Below are positions 39,607-49,896 of a stretch of 64,000 nt of DNA, one piece after another. This DNA comes from Malassezia japonica. Lineage: Eukaryota; Basidiomycota; Malasseziomycetes; Malasseziales; Malasseziaceae. The stretch spans positions 124,001 to 188,000 of the forward strand of contig NC_083372.1 of assembly GCF_029542785.1 (NCBI RefSeq). The letters are read 5' to 3'. The notes under the pieces were generated by a model. The model saw nothing but the letters and a program-made list of their open reading frames with translations. It ran no database searches and was not told the origin of the DNA. The position numbers were made by a program, and so were the translations under genes. The first letter of the stretch is position 1; the number at the start of each line of letters is the position of its first letter.

Positions 39607-42600
39607 CTACGAAGCGTACGCGGCGAGAACGCGCGTGGCGATCGGCAGGCGGGGGGGGCGGCGGCCGGTCCAGAGGGCAAACTGGTGGTAGGCCTGCTCC
39701 AGGAGGATCTGGATACCTGCGACGCCCGACCAGCCCGGGACAGATGCGGCGAGCTGTAGCAGCGGTGTGTCGGCCGGCTTGTACGCCATGTCGATCGCGA
39801 CGCCCTCGGGGCGCGCCAGGAGCGACGCAGGGAGCACGAGGTCCGCCTCGCCCTCGACGAGCGCGGTGCCGGCCGCGGGGACGTTGCTCACGATCACGGC
39901 GGGCTGTGCGGCGGCGGCCTCGTCCATAGTAGCGACAGCCTGCACGCGCCACTCGCCCGGCACTGACGCGGCGAGCTCGACGGCTTTTTCATAGGTCCGG
40001 TTCACCAGTAAAATCTGCGCCGCGCCGAGCGTGTGCATCGCATAGAGCGCCGCACGCGCCGAGCCCCCGGCACCGATCACGAGCGCGGTGCAGCCGGCGG
40101 GTAGCGCAAGGCGCGCACGCGCCAGGTCGTGGATCGCGCGCCAATCGGTGTTTTCGCCGCGCAGCACGGCCTTGCCTTCGCGGTCGACCGGGACGATGGT
40201 GTTCACCGCGCCGATGATCTGCGCCTCGGGCGCAATCTCGTCGAGGTGCTGCATGATGCGCAGCTTGTGGGGGATCGTGACACTCGCGCCGCCAAAGTCG
40301 GGCGCGCGGATAAGCGCGGCGACCTCGTCGAGCGTCTCGCACTCGTGCAGCGCGTAGGTGTACGGTAGACCCAGCAGGCCAAAGCCGGTGTTGTGGATCA
40401 GCGGCGAGAGCGAGTGCGCGATCGGCGTGCCAAATAGGTAGAACTGGCGCGAGGGAAGCATGCCCAGCAGGTGGCGCGCCTCGCTGATCTCTTGCACCGT
40501 CAGCTGGCCGGGCGCAGCCTTCGCGGGGAGGTCGGCGTGCGTGACGGGCGTCAGCACCTGGTTCAGCACGCGGCTGAGCTGGCCGGCGGCGCCCATGTTG
40601 AGGGCAACGAGCGGCACAGGCTCCGCCGCGAGCGATGCGCGGAACGTCTCGAGCTGCACATTGTCGGCCATCGACCGCGCCGTGCTCACGAGCTTGACCA
40701 CCTGGCCGAGCTTCGCGCCTTGCTTGTACAGCGCGAGCGCCTTGGGCGACGACCAGGGGACCGCGCCCGCGACGTCGTGCGACGAGGCGACGAGCTGTGC
40801 ATGGCCCTGCTGCGCACGCACCGCCGCGAGGCGCGCAGGCGTGCGGTGCATCTCCACGTCGACGTACTCGCAACCGAGACGCAGGCCGAGGCGCACGAGC
40901 GCAAAGTAGAGGTCGTCCTCGGCTTCGGGGAAGCGGCCGCCTTGCGACACGCTGCGCACCGTGTACAGCAAAGGAAGGTCGGTGTGCGCACGGAGCAGCG
41001 CAATCTGCTCGCGCACATAGTCAAACGACGGCGTGCCGGCTGCATCCAGCAAATCGACACGCACCTCGAGCACGTCCGCACCGGCCGTCCAGCCGTCGAT
41101 CGTCGGCAGCGCCTCGGTTACGTCGGGGAACGTGAGCGACAAAAAGAAGGACGCGTGCTCGGGCGACAGGTCGACGGGCACCGCAAGGCCGAGCGGCGCC
41201 GCAAGCTGGCGCACAAGCACCTCGACCGTGTCCGTGTTCGGACCATTGAACACCTCGACGCTCGAGCAGGCCGCGTAGTACGGCAGGCGGCGCGCATACA
41301 CGTCCTCGACCGGCTCGCCGTACGCGGGGCGGTCACTCGTCGCGAGGAACGCAAGGATCGCGTCGAGGCTGCGCACAACGTGCACCACCGGGCCGGACGC
41401 GGCGTAGGACTGCAGCAGCGCACGGCTCGCCTCGGTCTCGACGACCCCGCCTCCGAGCGCGAGGACGTGGCCAGTGGGGTGCGCCTTGAGCAGCTGCGCA
41501 AGCAGCGCAGTTTCCTCCTCGCGGAAACGCGCCCAGCCGTGCTCGGCAACAAACGCACGCAGGTCGTGCTTCTGCGCAAAGACCTCGTCCGCGTCGACAA
41601 ACGCGCGGCCGAGGCGCGTCGCGAGCGCGCGCCCGACGTGCGTCTTGCCCGACGCACGCATGCCGATGCACACAATCGTCGCGTCCGACGCGTACTTTTT
41701 CGGCGTCAGGCCGAGCGCCAGGGGGGAGAGCGCTTCGGGCGACGCGGACGACGCGTGCGTCGGCGCGGCGACCAGCGACTGGTCGAGGTGCGCGCCGCTG
41801 ACCGCGACGCCGAGACGCAGCTGCAGATCGTCCCACCAGCTCGGCCAGGTCTTTTCGACGCACCGCTTCTCGAGGAGCGTCGTGCCGGGCGCGGGCGCGA
41901 CCGCGGCAAGGATGCTAAAGGCCATCGCGATGCGGTGGTCGTCGTAGCAGTGTACGTCGGTGCTGTGCAGGTCGGTGATCAGCGTGCCAAACACCTCGAC
42001 GCCGTCGTCGTGCTCGGTGGCGCGCACGCCAAACTTGGCGAGCTCATCAACCACGGCACGGATACGGTTCGTCTCCTTCACGCGCTGGTTCGCGACGCCG
42101 GTAATGCGCGTCGAGCCACCTTGTGCGACCGCAAAGAGGACAGCCGCGGTGATGAACGCGTCGGTCATCGGCTCCATGTCGATCGTGCCGAGCTGCTTCA
42201 GCTCGCCGGGCGGAGGGCCCGTGACGGTGGTCGAGGTCGAGGTCTGCTCCACGACGCAGCCCATCGGGCGCAGCACGTCGGTCGCGAAGCGCGCATCGCC
42301 TTGCAGCGACGCGCTGCCGATCGCAGGCACGGTGCACTGCGTGCCGGTGATCGCGGCGAGCGCAAGAGGGTAGGTCGCGCTGCTCGCATCGCTCTCGACC
42401 TCGTACATGGGCGGAGCGCGGTAGGCGGTCTTGGGAATGCGGTACGTGTCCTGCGCCACACGCTCGACCGCCACGCCAAACGTGGCCATCATCGCAATCG
42501 TCATGTCAATGTAGGGCTGCGAAATGACCTTGCCTCCGACGAGCTCGAGCGTGATCTCCTCGGTGGCGTACGGCGCACAGAGCAGAATCGCCGAGACGTA

Positions 42601-44422
42601 CTGCGACGAGACGTTTGCCGCAAGCTGCATGCGGCCGCCACGCAGACCGTGGCCCTGGATGCGCAGCGGGAGGCACCCCTCGCTCTCTTCGTACGCGATC
42701 TCGGTGCCGTTGGCACGCAGCGCGTCGACCAGCGGCCCGATCGGGCGCTGCTTCATGCGCGCATTGCCGGTCAGCGTCACGGCAGCCGGCGCACCCGACG
42801 GCGCCAGCAGCGCACAGACCGCCGTGATGAAGCGCGCGGCGGTGCCAGCGTTTTGCAGGTACAGCGGCACGTCGACGTCGGGCGCACGCACCTGCCCGCC
42901 GTGGCCCGAGACGACGAGCGTCTGGCCGCCGTCCTCAAAGGAAAAGTCGGCGCTGCGCAGCGTACGGAGTGCGTTCATCATGACCTGCGTGTCGTCCGAG
43001 TAGAGCACGTTGCGCAGGCGCGTCGTGCCGCTCGCCAGCGCGGCCAAAAGCAGCGCACGGTTCGAGATCGACTTGGAGCCCGGCGTAGTGAGCGTCGTGT
43101 GCTGCGCCATGGGCAGGGGGAGCGCAGGGCGCACCGTTACGGCCGGCGCGAGCACGCGCGCAATGACAGGGTCCGACACCGTCGACGCACGCTCCTCGGC
43201 CGTGCCGCCAATCTTGGAGAGGAGCACAATCTTCTTTGCGCTCCCCGCGTTTTTCTTGTCGACGCGCATAATGTCGAGGAGGCGCGCGACGCTGAGCTCC
43301 TGCGCCTTGGGCAGGGATGCGATGCGGGGGTCGCTGAGCGACACCGGAAGGTCGTACGCCTGGCAGCAGCGCACCAGGCGTCCAATCGCGACCTGCGGCA
43401 GGCCGTGCTCGACGCGCGCAATCTCTGCCTCGAGGATCATGCCGATCGAGACGCACTCGCCGTGCAGAATCTCGGGCGTGAGCACGGCCTCAATTGCGTG
43501 GCCGACCGAATGGCCAAAGTTGACGAGGTTGCGCAGACCCGTCTCTTTTTCGTCGATGTTGACAATGTGCGCCTTTACGCCGATACTGCCCCGGATCACG
43601 TCGAGCAGCAAGCTCTGTGCCTCGGAGCGCGTCGCGAGTGTGTGGCCTGCATTGTCAGCGGCGCTGCGCGCCTCCTCGCCGAGCACCGCGGCACGAATCG
43701 CCTCGGCCTCATTCTCGAGCTTGACAAAGTCGGCCGCGTCCCAGATCGCGGCCGTCTTGACGACTTCCGCCATGCCGTTGGAAAACTCGCGGGGGGGCAG
43801 CGTGAGCAGGAAAGCTGCATCGACAAACACAAACTGCGGCTGGTGAAAGGCGCCGATGAGGTTCTTTCCGTGGGGATGGTCGATCGCCGTTTTGCCGCCC
43901 ACCGCCGAGTCGACCATCGCCAGGAGGGTGGTAGGAATCTGCACAAACTTGAGTCCGCGCATGAACTGCGTCAGAATAAGTACGTACCGTAGCAGCGACA
44001 AAGCCGACCAGGTCACCAATCACACCGCCGCCGCACGCCATCACGATCGTGTCACGCGTCAGGCGGTGCTCGAGCATCCAGTCCTCCATAGCCGCTTTCG
44101 TCTCGCGGCTCTTGCTCTCCTCGCCCGGCGCAAGCTCGTAGACGAGGACGCGTGCAGGCGTACCTGTAGTACTGTAGCTCTCAAAGGCGCTCAAGAACTT
44201 GTCCACAACGCCGAGGCGCTTCAGGTTCGTGTCGGTGACCAGCACATAGGCGCTCGACGGAAGCTCGGTCAGGAGCGTCTGCACAATATGCGGGATGAGG
44301 TGGAAGCCGAGCTGGATGCGCGCATCGAGGCACCGCAGCTCATGGATCGTCGCACCACTCACAGGCGAGTCATGTGGCGGCGCGTGGTACGAAGGCACCT
44401 TGCTGCCCCCGGCGTCGCTCAT
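39607..44422 (-). CDS. ARO1: Pentafunctional AROM polypeptide
   Basis: Carries out five steps of the shikimate pathway, from DAHP to EPSP. Exons 43988-44422 and 39607-43965 join over a 22-nt intron (43966-43987, phase 0; FVAAT joined to FMRGLKFVQIP) to give 1597 residues, normal for fungal AROM. Domain order: 3-dehydroquinate synthase (about 1-390; VMACGGGVIGDLVGF, AMVDSAVGGKTAIDHPHGKN), EPSP synthase (about 400-850; TTPGSKSISNRALLLAA), shikimate kinase (about 870-1040; IGMRASGKTHVGRALA), type I dehydroquinase (about 1045-1285) and shikimate dehydrogenase (about 1295-1597; GTPIAHSLSPLIHN). The minus strand opposite carries a 1173-codon open frame that I regard as an artefact. It sits between DUS2 (69 nt upstream) and MDL1 (28 nt downstream). 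Confidence 0.97.
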
Positions 44423-44491
44423 GGTCGTGAGTCAGAAGAAATGTGGAGAAGCGCAGCAAAGCGCGCTGGAGGACGAGGCTGCGGTGACTAT

Positions 44492-45739
44492 CTACTGGGG
44501 CTCCTTTTTGACCTGTGCCGCAACAGCGTCGATGAGCGGCGCCGCGCTCTCGACGGGCCACGCCATGCGTAGCGCCGCGGCAATATCCTCGTTCGTCCGG
44601 CTCTGGCTGAGCTCGGAGCGGATGGAAATGAGCTCGCGCTTGTTCAGCGCCGAGATGCGTTCCTGGCCGCCAATGCCGGCGACCGTATTAAAAGCAAGCT
44701 GCGTCATGCAGTACTTGGTGTTCCCAAAAGGGTTGTCAAAGTAGGCCGCATAGCGCACCCACTTCGGCGCGATTTCCTGCGCGACACACTTGCGGGGCGA
44801 GCGGAAGCACGACGGATTCGCTTCGGGGCCGCGTGCGAGCATCAGCGACGAGACTCCGGTAAGCTCCTGGATGCGTTCGACGTCCGAGGCGCTGAAGCAG
44901 TCGCCGTTGCAGATCACCGGCACGTCCTGCCCGGTTTCCGCGGCGATCTTTTCGACGTGCTTCACAATCTCGTTCAAGCGCTCGAGCAGCGCCGGCTCGC
45001 GCGGCCGCATGACCTTTGTGCGGCAGTGCACGGTCAGTGCGCGGATGGTGCGTGTGCGCACGATTTGCTCGACCAGCGCAAGCGTCGCTTCCTGGGTAGG
45101 AAGCAGCCGGATCTTGGCCGTGACGCTCACATGCGGCGGCGCCGCGCGGCGCATCGCGACCAGGATCGAGCAGAGTAGGTCGGGCGTCGACAAGAGGTTC
45201 GCGCCCATCCCGCCCAGCGTCGAAAACGGCTTGGGGCAGCCGCAGTTGAGGTCGACGCCGGCCACGTCGTCGTGCTCCGTGACGATACGCACGGCCTCGG
45301 CAGCGTACTCGGGCGTGGCAGAGCCCACTTGGTAGATCAGGCGGTCGCGCTCGGCTGGGTGGCACGAAAAGACCTGCTTCTCGTCTTTCATAAACTCGAC
45401 CTCGCCCGTCGAAGCGTTCACGCGGCGCTCCGCGCCCATAATCGCACGGTCCACCACTTCAGGGCCCCATACGAGGTCTGCGCCGTACTCGAGCGCGAGC
45501 AGGCGCGTAGGCAGCGAGCCAATGCGCACCATCGGCGCAAGGAACAGGCCGTTGCGAAAGTCGGGCATACGGGCGTCGCTGGGGGGTGGCAACGGCACGG
45601 AACTGGGTCCTTCGCCTACGTCAATATGCCGTCTCTTGGCCGCGCGCGTTTCTTCTAGGGTGCTAGACATGCTGGTACTGAGGGGGGCGAGCGTCCGGCG
45701 ACCAATCGACTCCAGGATGCCCACGGCTCTTTGCAGCAT
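44492..45739 (-). CDS. SMM1: tRNA-dihydrouridine(20) synthase Dus2
   Basis: Flavoenzyme that reduces uridine 20 in the D-loop of tRNAs. The product is 415 residues from the ATG at 45739 (MLQRAVGILESIG); the frame upstream only offers a TTG. The FMN-binding start is LFLAPMVRIGSLPTRLLAL, the active-site Cys lies in VDLNCGCPKPFSTLGGMGAN, and the phosphate-binding part includes TVHCRTKVMRPREPA and VICNGDCFSASDVE. The short presequence-like N-terminus could allow mitochondrial targeting, but that is a guess. Single exon. The divergent gene at 45783 starts only 43 nt away, so the two share a minimal promoter. Confidence 0.92.
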   Translation of the reverse strand: MLQRAVGILESIGRRTLAPLSTSMSSTLEETRAAKRRHIDVGEGPSSVPLPPPSDARMPDFRNGLFLAPMVRIGSLPTRLLALEYGADLVWGPEVVDRAIMGAERRVNASTGEVEFMKDEKQVFSCHPAERDRLIYQVGSATPEYAAEAVRIVTEHDDVAGVDLNCGCPKPFSTLGGMGANLLSTPDLLCSILVAMRRAAPPHVSVTAKIRLLPTQEATLALVEQIVRTRTIRALTVHCRTKVMRPREPALLERLNEIVKHVEKIAAETGQDVPVICNGDCFSASDVERIQELTGVSSLMLARGPEANPSCFRSPRKCVAQEIAPKWVRYAAYFDNPFGNTKYCMTQLAFNTVAGIGGQERISALNKRELISIRSELSQSRTNEDIAAALRMAWPVESAAPLIDAVAAQVKKEPQ

Positions 45740-45782
45740 ACAAAAAAAAAGAGCCAATTACCCCTCCACACTTCCCCACTCC

Positions 45783-46556
45783 ATGTCGGCGAACGGGGCA
45801 GGGGGGGCGCGCTGGATGGAGCACGTTACAATGGTGCTCGCACCCGAGTGCCAGGTCCCACCGCCGATTACGCGGCCTCGAGAGATGCACCCGCTTCCTG
45901 AAGGCGTCGATGCGTACTGCGTATACCCATTTGCAGCAGAAGAGCTCGTAGCGTCGAGCGCATCGCCCGTCTCGAGCCGCAGCGTCGCACAGATGCAGGA
46001 CCGGCGGGCGACGTACCTTGCCACACGCAAGGTGACGCAGGAGCGCGAAGCACAAGAACGTATGCGCCGCTTGGCTCCGGGATGGGTCCCTGACCAGATG
46101 CTGGAGCCGACGCCGGCACACTCCAAAGGCCTCCGTGAGGGCTGGGGGGCGAGTCTAGCATCGGACGCGCCGCCGCCGGCCGTGGCCGAGTCTAAGGGCC
46201 CGCTGGCTGCGCCTGCAGAAGAGCCACCTGCAGAGCGGCCGCCCGCACCGACGCCTTTGTCGGCAGCGCCACTGGACACGCCCGCCGCGCACGTAAACGT
46301 GCCGGGACGGGAGCCGCCAGACCCATCCCCCACGAGCGAGCCGACCAACGAGCCGCCGCCGACGGCTGCGCCTGAGTTTCATACCCAGCCGACGCCGCCG
46401 CCTCCGGCATCGGACCCCGCGCCGGAGCCTGTGGACCGCCCCGAGGCACCGACACCTCTGGCCGCATCGGCGCACAACGAACCCACCCCCTCTCGCAAAC
46501 AGAGCACAGACGACGACGAGCTCGACCGTCTTGCAGCAGACATGAACAGTTTGTAG
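45783..46556 (+). CDS. Pro-rich protein of unknown function
   Basis: A 257-residue protein with no family I recognise. Residues 1-120 look structured and conserved-like (WMEHVTMVLAPECQVPPPIT, VDAYCVYPFAAEEL, APGWVPDQMLEPTP). Residues 130-235 are a Pro/Ala/Glu-rich low-complexity tract. The last 22 residues (RKQSTDDDELDRLAADMNSL) are acidic and probably helical. The start ATG at 45783 is 43 nt from the divergent DUS2 start. It converges on SNRNP27 with 5 nt between the stop codons. Codon bias and its fit into the gene spacing support it being real. Confidence 0.65.
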   Translation: MSANGAGGARWMEHVTMVLAPECQVPPPITRPREMHPLPEGVDAYCVYPFAAEELVASSASPVSSRSVAQMQDRRATYLATRKVTQEREAQERMRRLAPGWVPDQMLEPTPAHSKGLREGWGASLASDAPPPAVAESKGPLAAPAEEPPAERPPAPTPLSAAPLDTPAAHVNVPGREPPDPSPTSEPTNEPPPTAAPEFHTQPTPPPPASDPAPEPVDRPEAPTPLAASAHNEPTPSRKQSTDDDELDRLAADMNSL

Positions 46557-46561
46557 CTATC

Positions 46562-47323
46562 TTAGACTTTATCCAACGGCCGATTGAAGCCACCCTTGCT
46601 ACCGTTAGGAAAACAACGTACCGGTTCATGTACTGGCGCCAGCTGCGTTCCTTGCGCACTTCGGCAAAGCCCTCGGCATTATCTTCGACGTGTTTTCCCT
46701 GCGTCAGTACGGCGACATACCTTGCTTGTGCCAAAGTTGCCAAAGCCCATCATGGCTGCAATCTGGTCGGCATCGAGCTCTTCGGGAGCTGCGTCGGGGT
46801 CGGGCCCTTTTGGCGCATCCTTCTCGCGCTCCGTGCGGGGTTCAGGGGCAGGGTCGCGGCGGTCGTCGCGCCTATCCCAGCGCGAGCGTGCATCACGGGT
46901 ATCATTGCGATCATCCGGCTGACGGTCGCGGCGGTCGTCTTTGTGGTATCGGTCTCTGCCGGGGCTGCGCTCGCGCCAGTCGCTGCGACGGCGGTCGTCC
47001 CAGTCGCCTCTACGGCGATCGTCCCAATCACCACGGCGTCGGTCATCACGGTCACTGTGGCGGCGGTCGCCCCAGTTACTGCGGCGGCGGTCGTCCCAGT
47101 CACTGCGACGGCGGTCATCGCCCCATCCCCGGCCGCCGCGGTAGCCATCGTGGCCCTCACGCGTCCGTTCGTCATGGTCGCGGCCCCGCGTCGAGCTCGG
47201 CGGTGCGCGGTCGTCGCGCGGACCCCGACTACGGTCGTAATCGTAGGTAGATGGCCTTGACGCGTCGTATCCGCCCTGTTCGTCGACGTCGTCGTAGCGC
47301 ACAGGCGCTCTCCGCCCGCTCAT
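46562..47323 (-). CDS. SNRNP27: U4/U6.U5 tri-snRNP 27 kDa protein (SNRNP27)
   Basis: Tri-snRNP protein; in animals it influences 5' splice-site choice. Exons 46721-47323, 46622-46698 and 46562-46598 give 238 residues. Introns are 22 nt (46699-46720) and 23 nt (46599-46621). The C-terminal family domain is rebuilt only by splicing: MMGFGNFGTSK joins GKHVEDNAEGFAEVRKERSW, and QYMNR joins KGGFNRPLDKV at the stop. The N-terminal 170 residues are Arg/Asp-rich with repeated DDRRRxDW units. I chose the ATG at 47323 (MSGRRAPVRYDD); an upstream ATG at 47389 would add 22 residues. Orthology of the C-terminus is clear. Confidence 0.9.
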
Positions 47324-47439
47324 CGTCGCACTGACCTTTTGTGGTGGTGGAGAATTAATTCCCAGACGCAAATCCCCGATTGCTGACATATCCGCCGTCG
47401 GCACCGTGCCGTGGCTCTCACCGTCGAGCACAATCCAAT

Positions 47440-47795
47440 ATGGCTGGTGGTCATCATTACCGTACGTACTCTGCGACTGGAGTAGGGTGCTAACCTATCA
47501 GGCTCGATTAAGATCGACCCTGCGATCGAAAGATGGCAGCAGATGGTGCGTGGATCCGGTCGACTTACCGCAGCACAACACGATGTACCAGCGCTTCCGC
47601 TGGACCCCGAAGAACACGCCTCTGCTGCTTCTCTGGGGTATCACGGTTCCCGCTGCGACTCTCTACATGATTTCGCAGACGAACGTATGTACTCTGCGTG
47701 GGTTTTTCTAACGACAGGACAAGTGGGACTACACTGGCAAGAAGAAGGACCAGTCGCTCCTGCGCAAGGCGCCGCAGCCTGAGGCTGAGCAGTAG
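47440..47795 (+). CDS. NADH:ubiquinone oxidoreductase small accessory subunit (NDUFB4-like)
   Basis: Single-helix accessory subunit of mitochondrial complex I, 84 residues. Exons 47440-47461, 47502-47545, 47574-47684 and 47718-47795; introns are 40, 28 and 33 nt, so this gene uses slightly longer introns than its neighbours. The spliced protein starts MAGGHHYRSIKIDPAIERWQ, has YQRFRWTPKNTPLLLLWGI leading into the membrane helix, and ends with a charged tail (KWDYTGKKKDQSLL). This matches the fungal 6.6-kDa/B15 family as I remember it. The ATG is 116 bp from the divergent SNRNP27 start. Too fragmented to appear as a long open frame. Confidence 0.8.
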
Positions 47796-48354
47796 ATACG
47801 CTAGCTTTGCATCTGTTGTGCGAATGTGTGCGTGGCCGTTTTCCTCGTGCTTTGCTTGGTGCTTGGGGGTGCTCCGTGTTTTTCTTTCTTTTTTTTTTAA
47901 GTGCGCGAGCCATTGGTGCAAGTGCGAGCGTGGGATCGAAAACCGCTGCTCGTCAGAGGACTTGCGACATTGCGTGCCTGCCTTTGTGCGCGTCTGCTCG
48001 TTTCTGTGTGTGTCCGTGCATGGTATTGCAGCGTGCCCCTTCCGCATTCTTTACATTCATCAGTGTCGTCAGCCTACGCCCCATGGCCCTCTATGTGCGC
48101 CTATTCCTATCATATTCGTCTCGCCAGCGCGATCGCGGCGCTGGAAACGTGCCTGCCATGCCAAGGCGCAGCGAGAGGCCTTGCTCGGCGTTAAGGTCAT
48201 GATCACGTGCCCTTTACAGCCGGTCCCCGGCGATGACTCGTCCGTTCAGGCGGCGCGCGGCGCTGATGCAATTTTCGCTACCTAATAGGCCCGACTCGTG
48301 CATTATCTTTGCGGGGAGACCGTTTCTTCGAAGCTTTCTTACCAACTAGAAACC
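47796..48354. other. Intergenic region upstream of LYS20
   Basis: A 559-bp spacer. It has a T-rich run near 47880-47900, several short frames without family sequence, and a CACGTG at 48204-48209. I see no RNA gene. A 5'-UTR intron of LYS20 is possible but no pair of splice signals stands out. Confidence 0.5.
48204..48209. promoter_or_regulatory. CACGTG palindrome upstream of LYS20
   Basis: ATCACGTGCC lies 145 nt before the LYS20 ATG, farther than the other copies in this window. Confidence 0.35.
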
Positions 48355-49803
48355 ATGTGTGATACTTGTGACCAACGTCCCTCGAAGATGCAGCGCATTA
48401 ACGGCGAGGCTCCCGAGGAGGTGAAGGAGTCCCACGTTGCTGTTGACAGCTCCAGTGCTGTGGCTACGCAGCCCAAGACGGAGAACGCGGCTCTGGCCGG
48501 CACGCAGCCGTTTGGCGCCTCGCGCTACAGCGACTTCCTGAGCAACGTCTCCAACTTTAAGATTATTGAGTCGACTCTGCGTGGTGCGTATTCTAATTTG
48601 GTATAGCTAACATCAGAGGGTGAGCAGTTCGCCAACGCCTTCTTCGACACCGAGACCAAGATCAAGATTGCCAAGGCGCTCGACGAGTTCGGTGTGGACT
48701 GCATTGAGCTCACGTCGCCTGCCGCCTCGGAGCAGAGCCGCAAGGACTGCGAGGCGATTTGCAAGCTTGGCCTCAAGACCAAGGTTATCACCCACATCCG
48801 TTGCCACATGGACGACGCCCGTATTGCCGTCGAGACCGGTGTCGACGGTGTCGACGTCGTCATGGGTACCTCCAAGTTCCTGCGTGAGTACTCACACGGT
48901 AAGGACATGACCTACATTACCAAGGCTGCCGTCGAGGTCATCAACTTTGTCAAGAGCAAGGGTATCGAGATCCGTTTCTCGACCGAGGACTCGTTCCGTT
49001 CGGACCTCGTCGACCTGCTCAGCATCTACCAGGTCGTCGATAAGGTCGGTGTGAACCGTGTGGGTGTTGCCGACACCGTCGGTGTCGCGAACCCCCGCCA
49101 GGTCTACGACCTGGTCCGCACCCTGCGCAGTGTCGTCTCGTGCGACATTGAGTGCCACTTCCACAACGACACGGGCTGTGCTATTGCTAACGCCTACACT
49201 GCTCTCGAGGCCGGTGCGACGCACGTCGATACATCGGTGCTTGGTATCGGTGAGCGCAACGGTATCCCCTCGCTCGGTGGCTTCATTGCGCGCATGTACG
49301 CCGCTGACCGTGACTATGTCATGAGCAAGTACAACCTCAAGGCCCTCCGTGAGGTCGAGAACCTCGTTGCGGATGCCGTCCAGGTCCAGATTCCGTTCAA
49401 CAACCCCGTGACTGGCTACTGTGCCTTCACCCACAAGGCCGGCATTCACGCCAAGGCGATTCTGGCCAACCCCAGCACCTACGAGATCCTCAAGCCAGAG
49501 GACTTTGGTATGAGCCGCTACGTCTCGATTGGCCACCGTCTTACTGGCTGGAACGCGGTCAAGAGCCGTGCCCAGCAGCTTGGTCTCGAGCTCACCGACG
49601 ACCAGGTCAAGGCTGCCACCAACCGTATCAAGGTCATGGCCGACATCAAGGACCAGACCATGGAGGACGTCGACGCTGTTCTCCACGTCTTCCACCGTGC
49701 CATCAAGAACGGTCAGGACGTCAGCCATGACAAGATCTTTGACAAGCTCCTGGCCCAGCATAACGCCGACATGCCGGAGACGATTGAGAACGCGGAAGCG
49801 TAA
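48355..49803 (+). CDS. LYS20: Homocitrate synthase
   Basis: First enzyme of the alpha-aminoadipate lysine pathway: acetyl-CoA plus 2-oxoglutarate to homocitrate. Exons 48355-48583 and 48617-49803 join over a 33-nt intron (phase 1) to give 471 residues. The junction restores [19 protein letters not shown], where the substrate-binding Arg of the HCS/IPMS family sits. Other features are [15 protein letters not shown], the metal-binding His pair in ECHFHNDTG, and [11 protein letters not shown]. The start ATG at 48355 ([13 protein letters not shown]) has no upstream competitor. Codon bias is strong, as for a highly expressed enzyme. The long upstream spacer may hold regulatory sites. Confidence 0.95.
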
Positions 49804-49846
49804 TTTGCCATAGACACCAAAACGGATTCGGATCGCGACTTGGCTC

Positions 49847-49852
49847 CACGTG
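49847..49852. promoter_or_regulatory. CACGTG palindrome in FCY2-like promoter
   Basis: TCCACGTGAT lies 44 nt before the permease ATG, within a 93-nt spacer after LYS20. Confidence 0.45.
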
Positions 49853-49896
49853 ATAAATAAAACTTGATAGCGCGTGGAGGCGCTCTTTGGCGCGCC

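Noticed and set aside
40471..43992. A 1173-codon open frame opposite ARO1 on the plus strand
   Set aside because: It is antisense to a complete, intact AROM gene. The composition (Arg, Ala, Val, His, Asp rich, no domain) is what GC-rich third positions produce on the opposite strand.
46628..47260. Plus-strand Val/Ala/Thr-rich repeat protein opposite SNRNP27
   Set aside because: The periodicity comes from the DDRRRxDW units on the coding strand; no independent start or homology.
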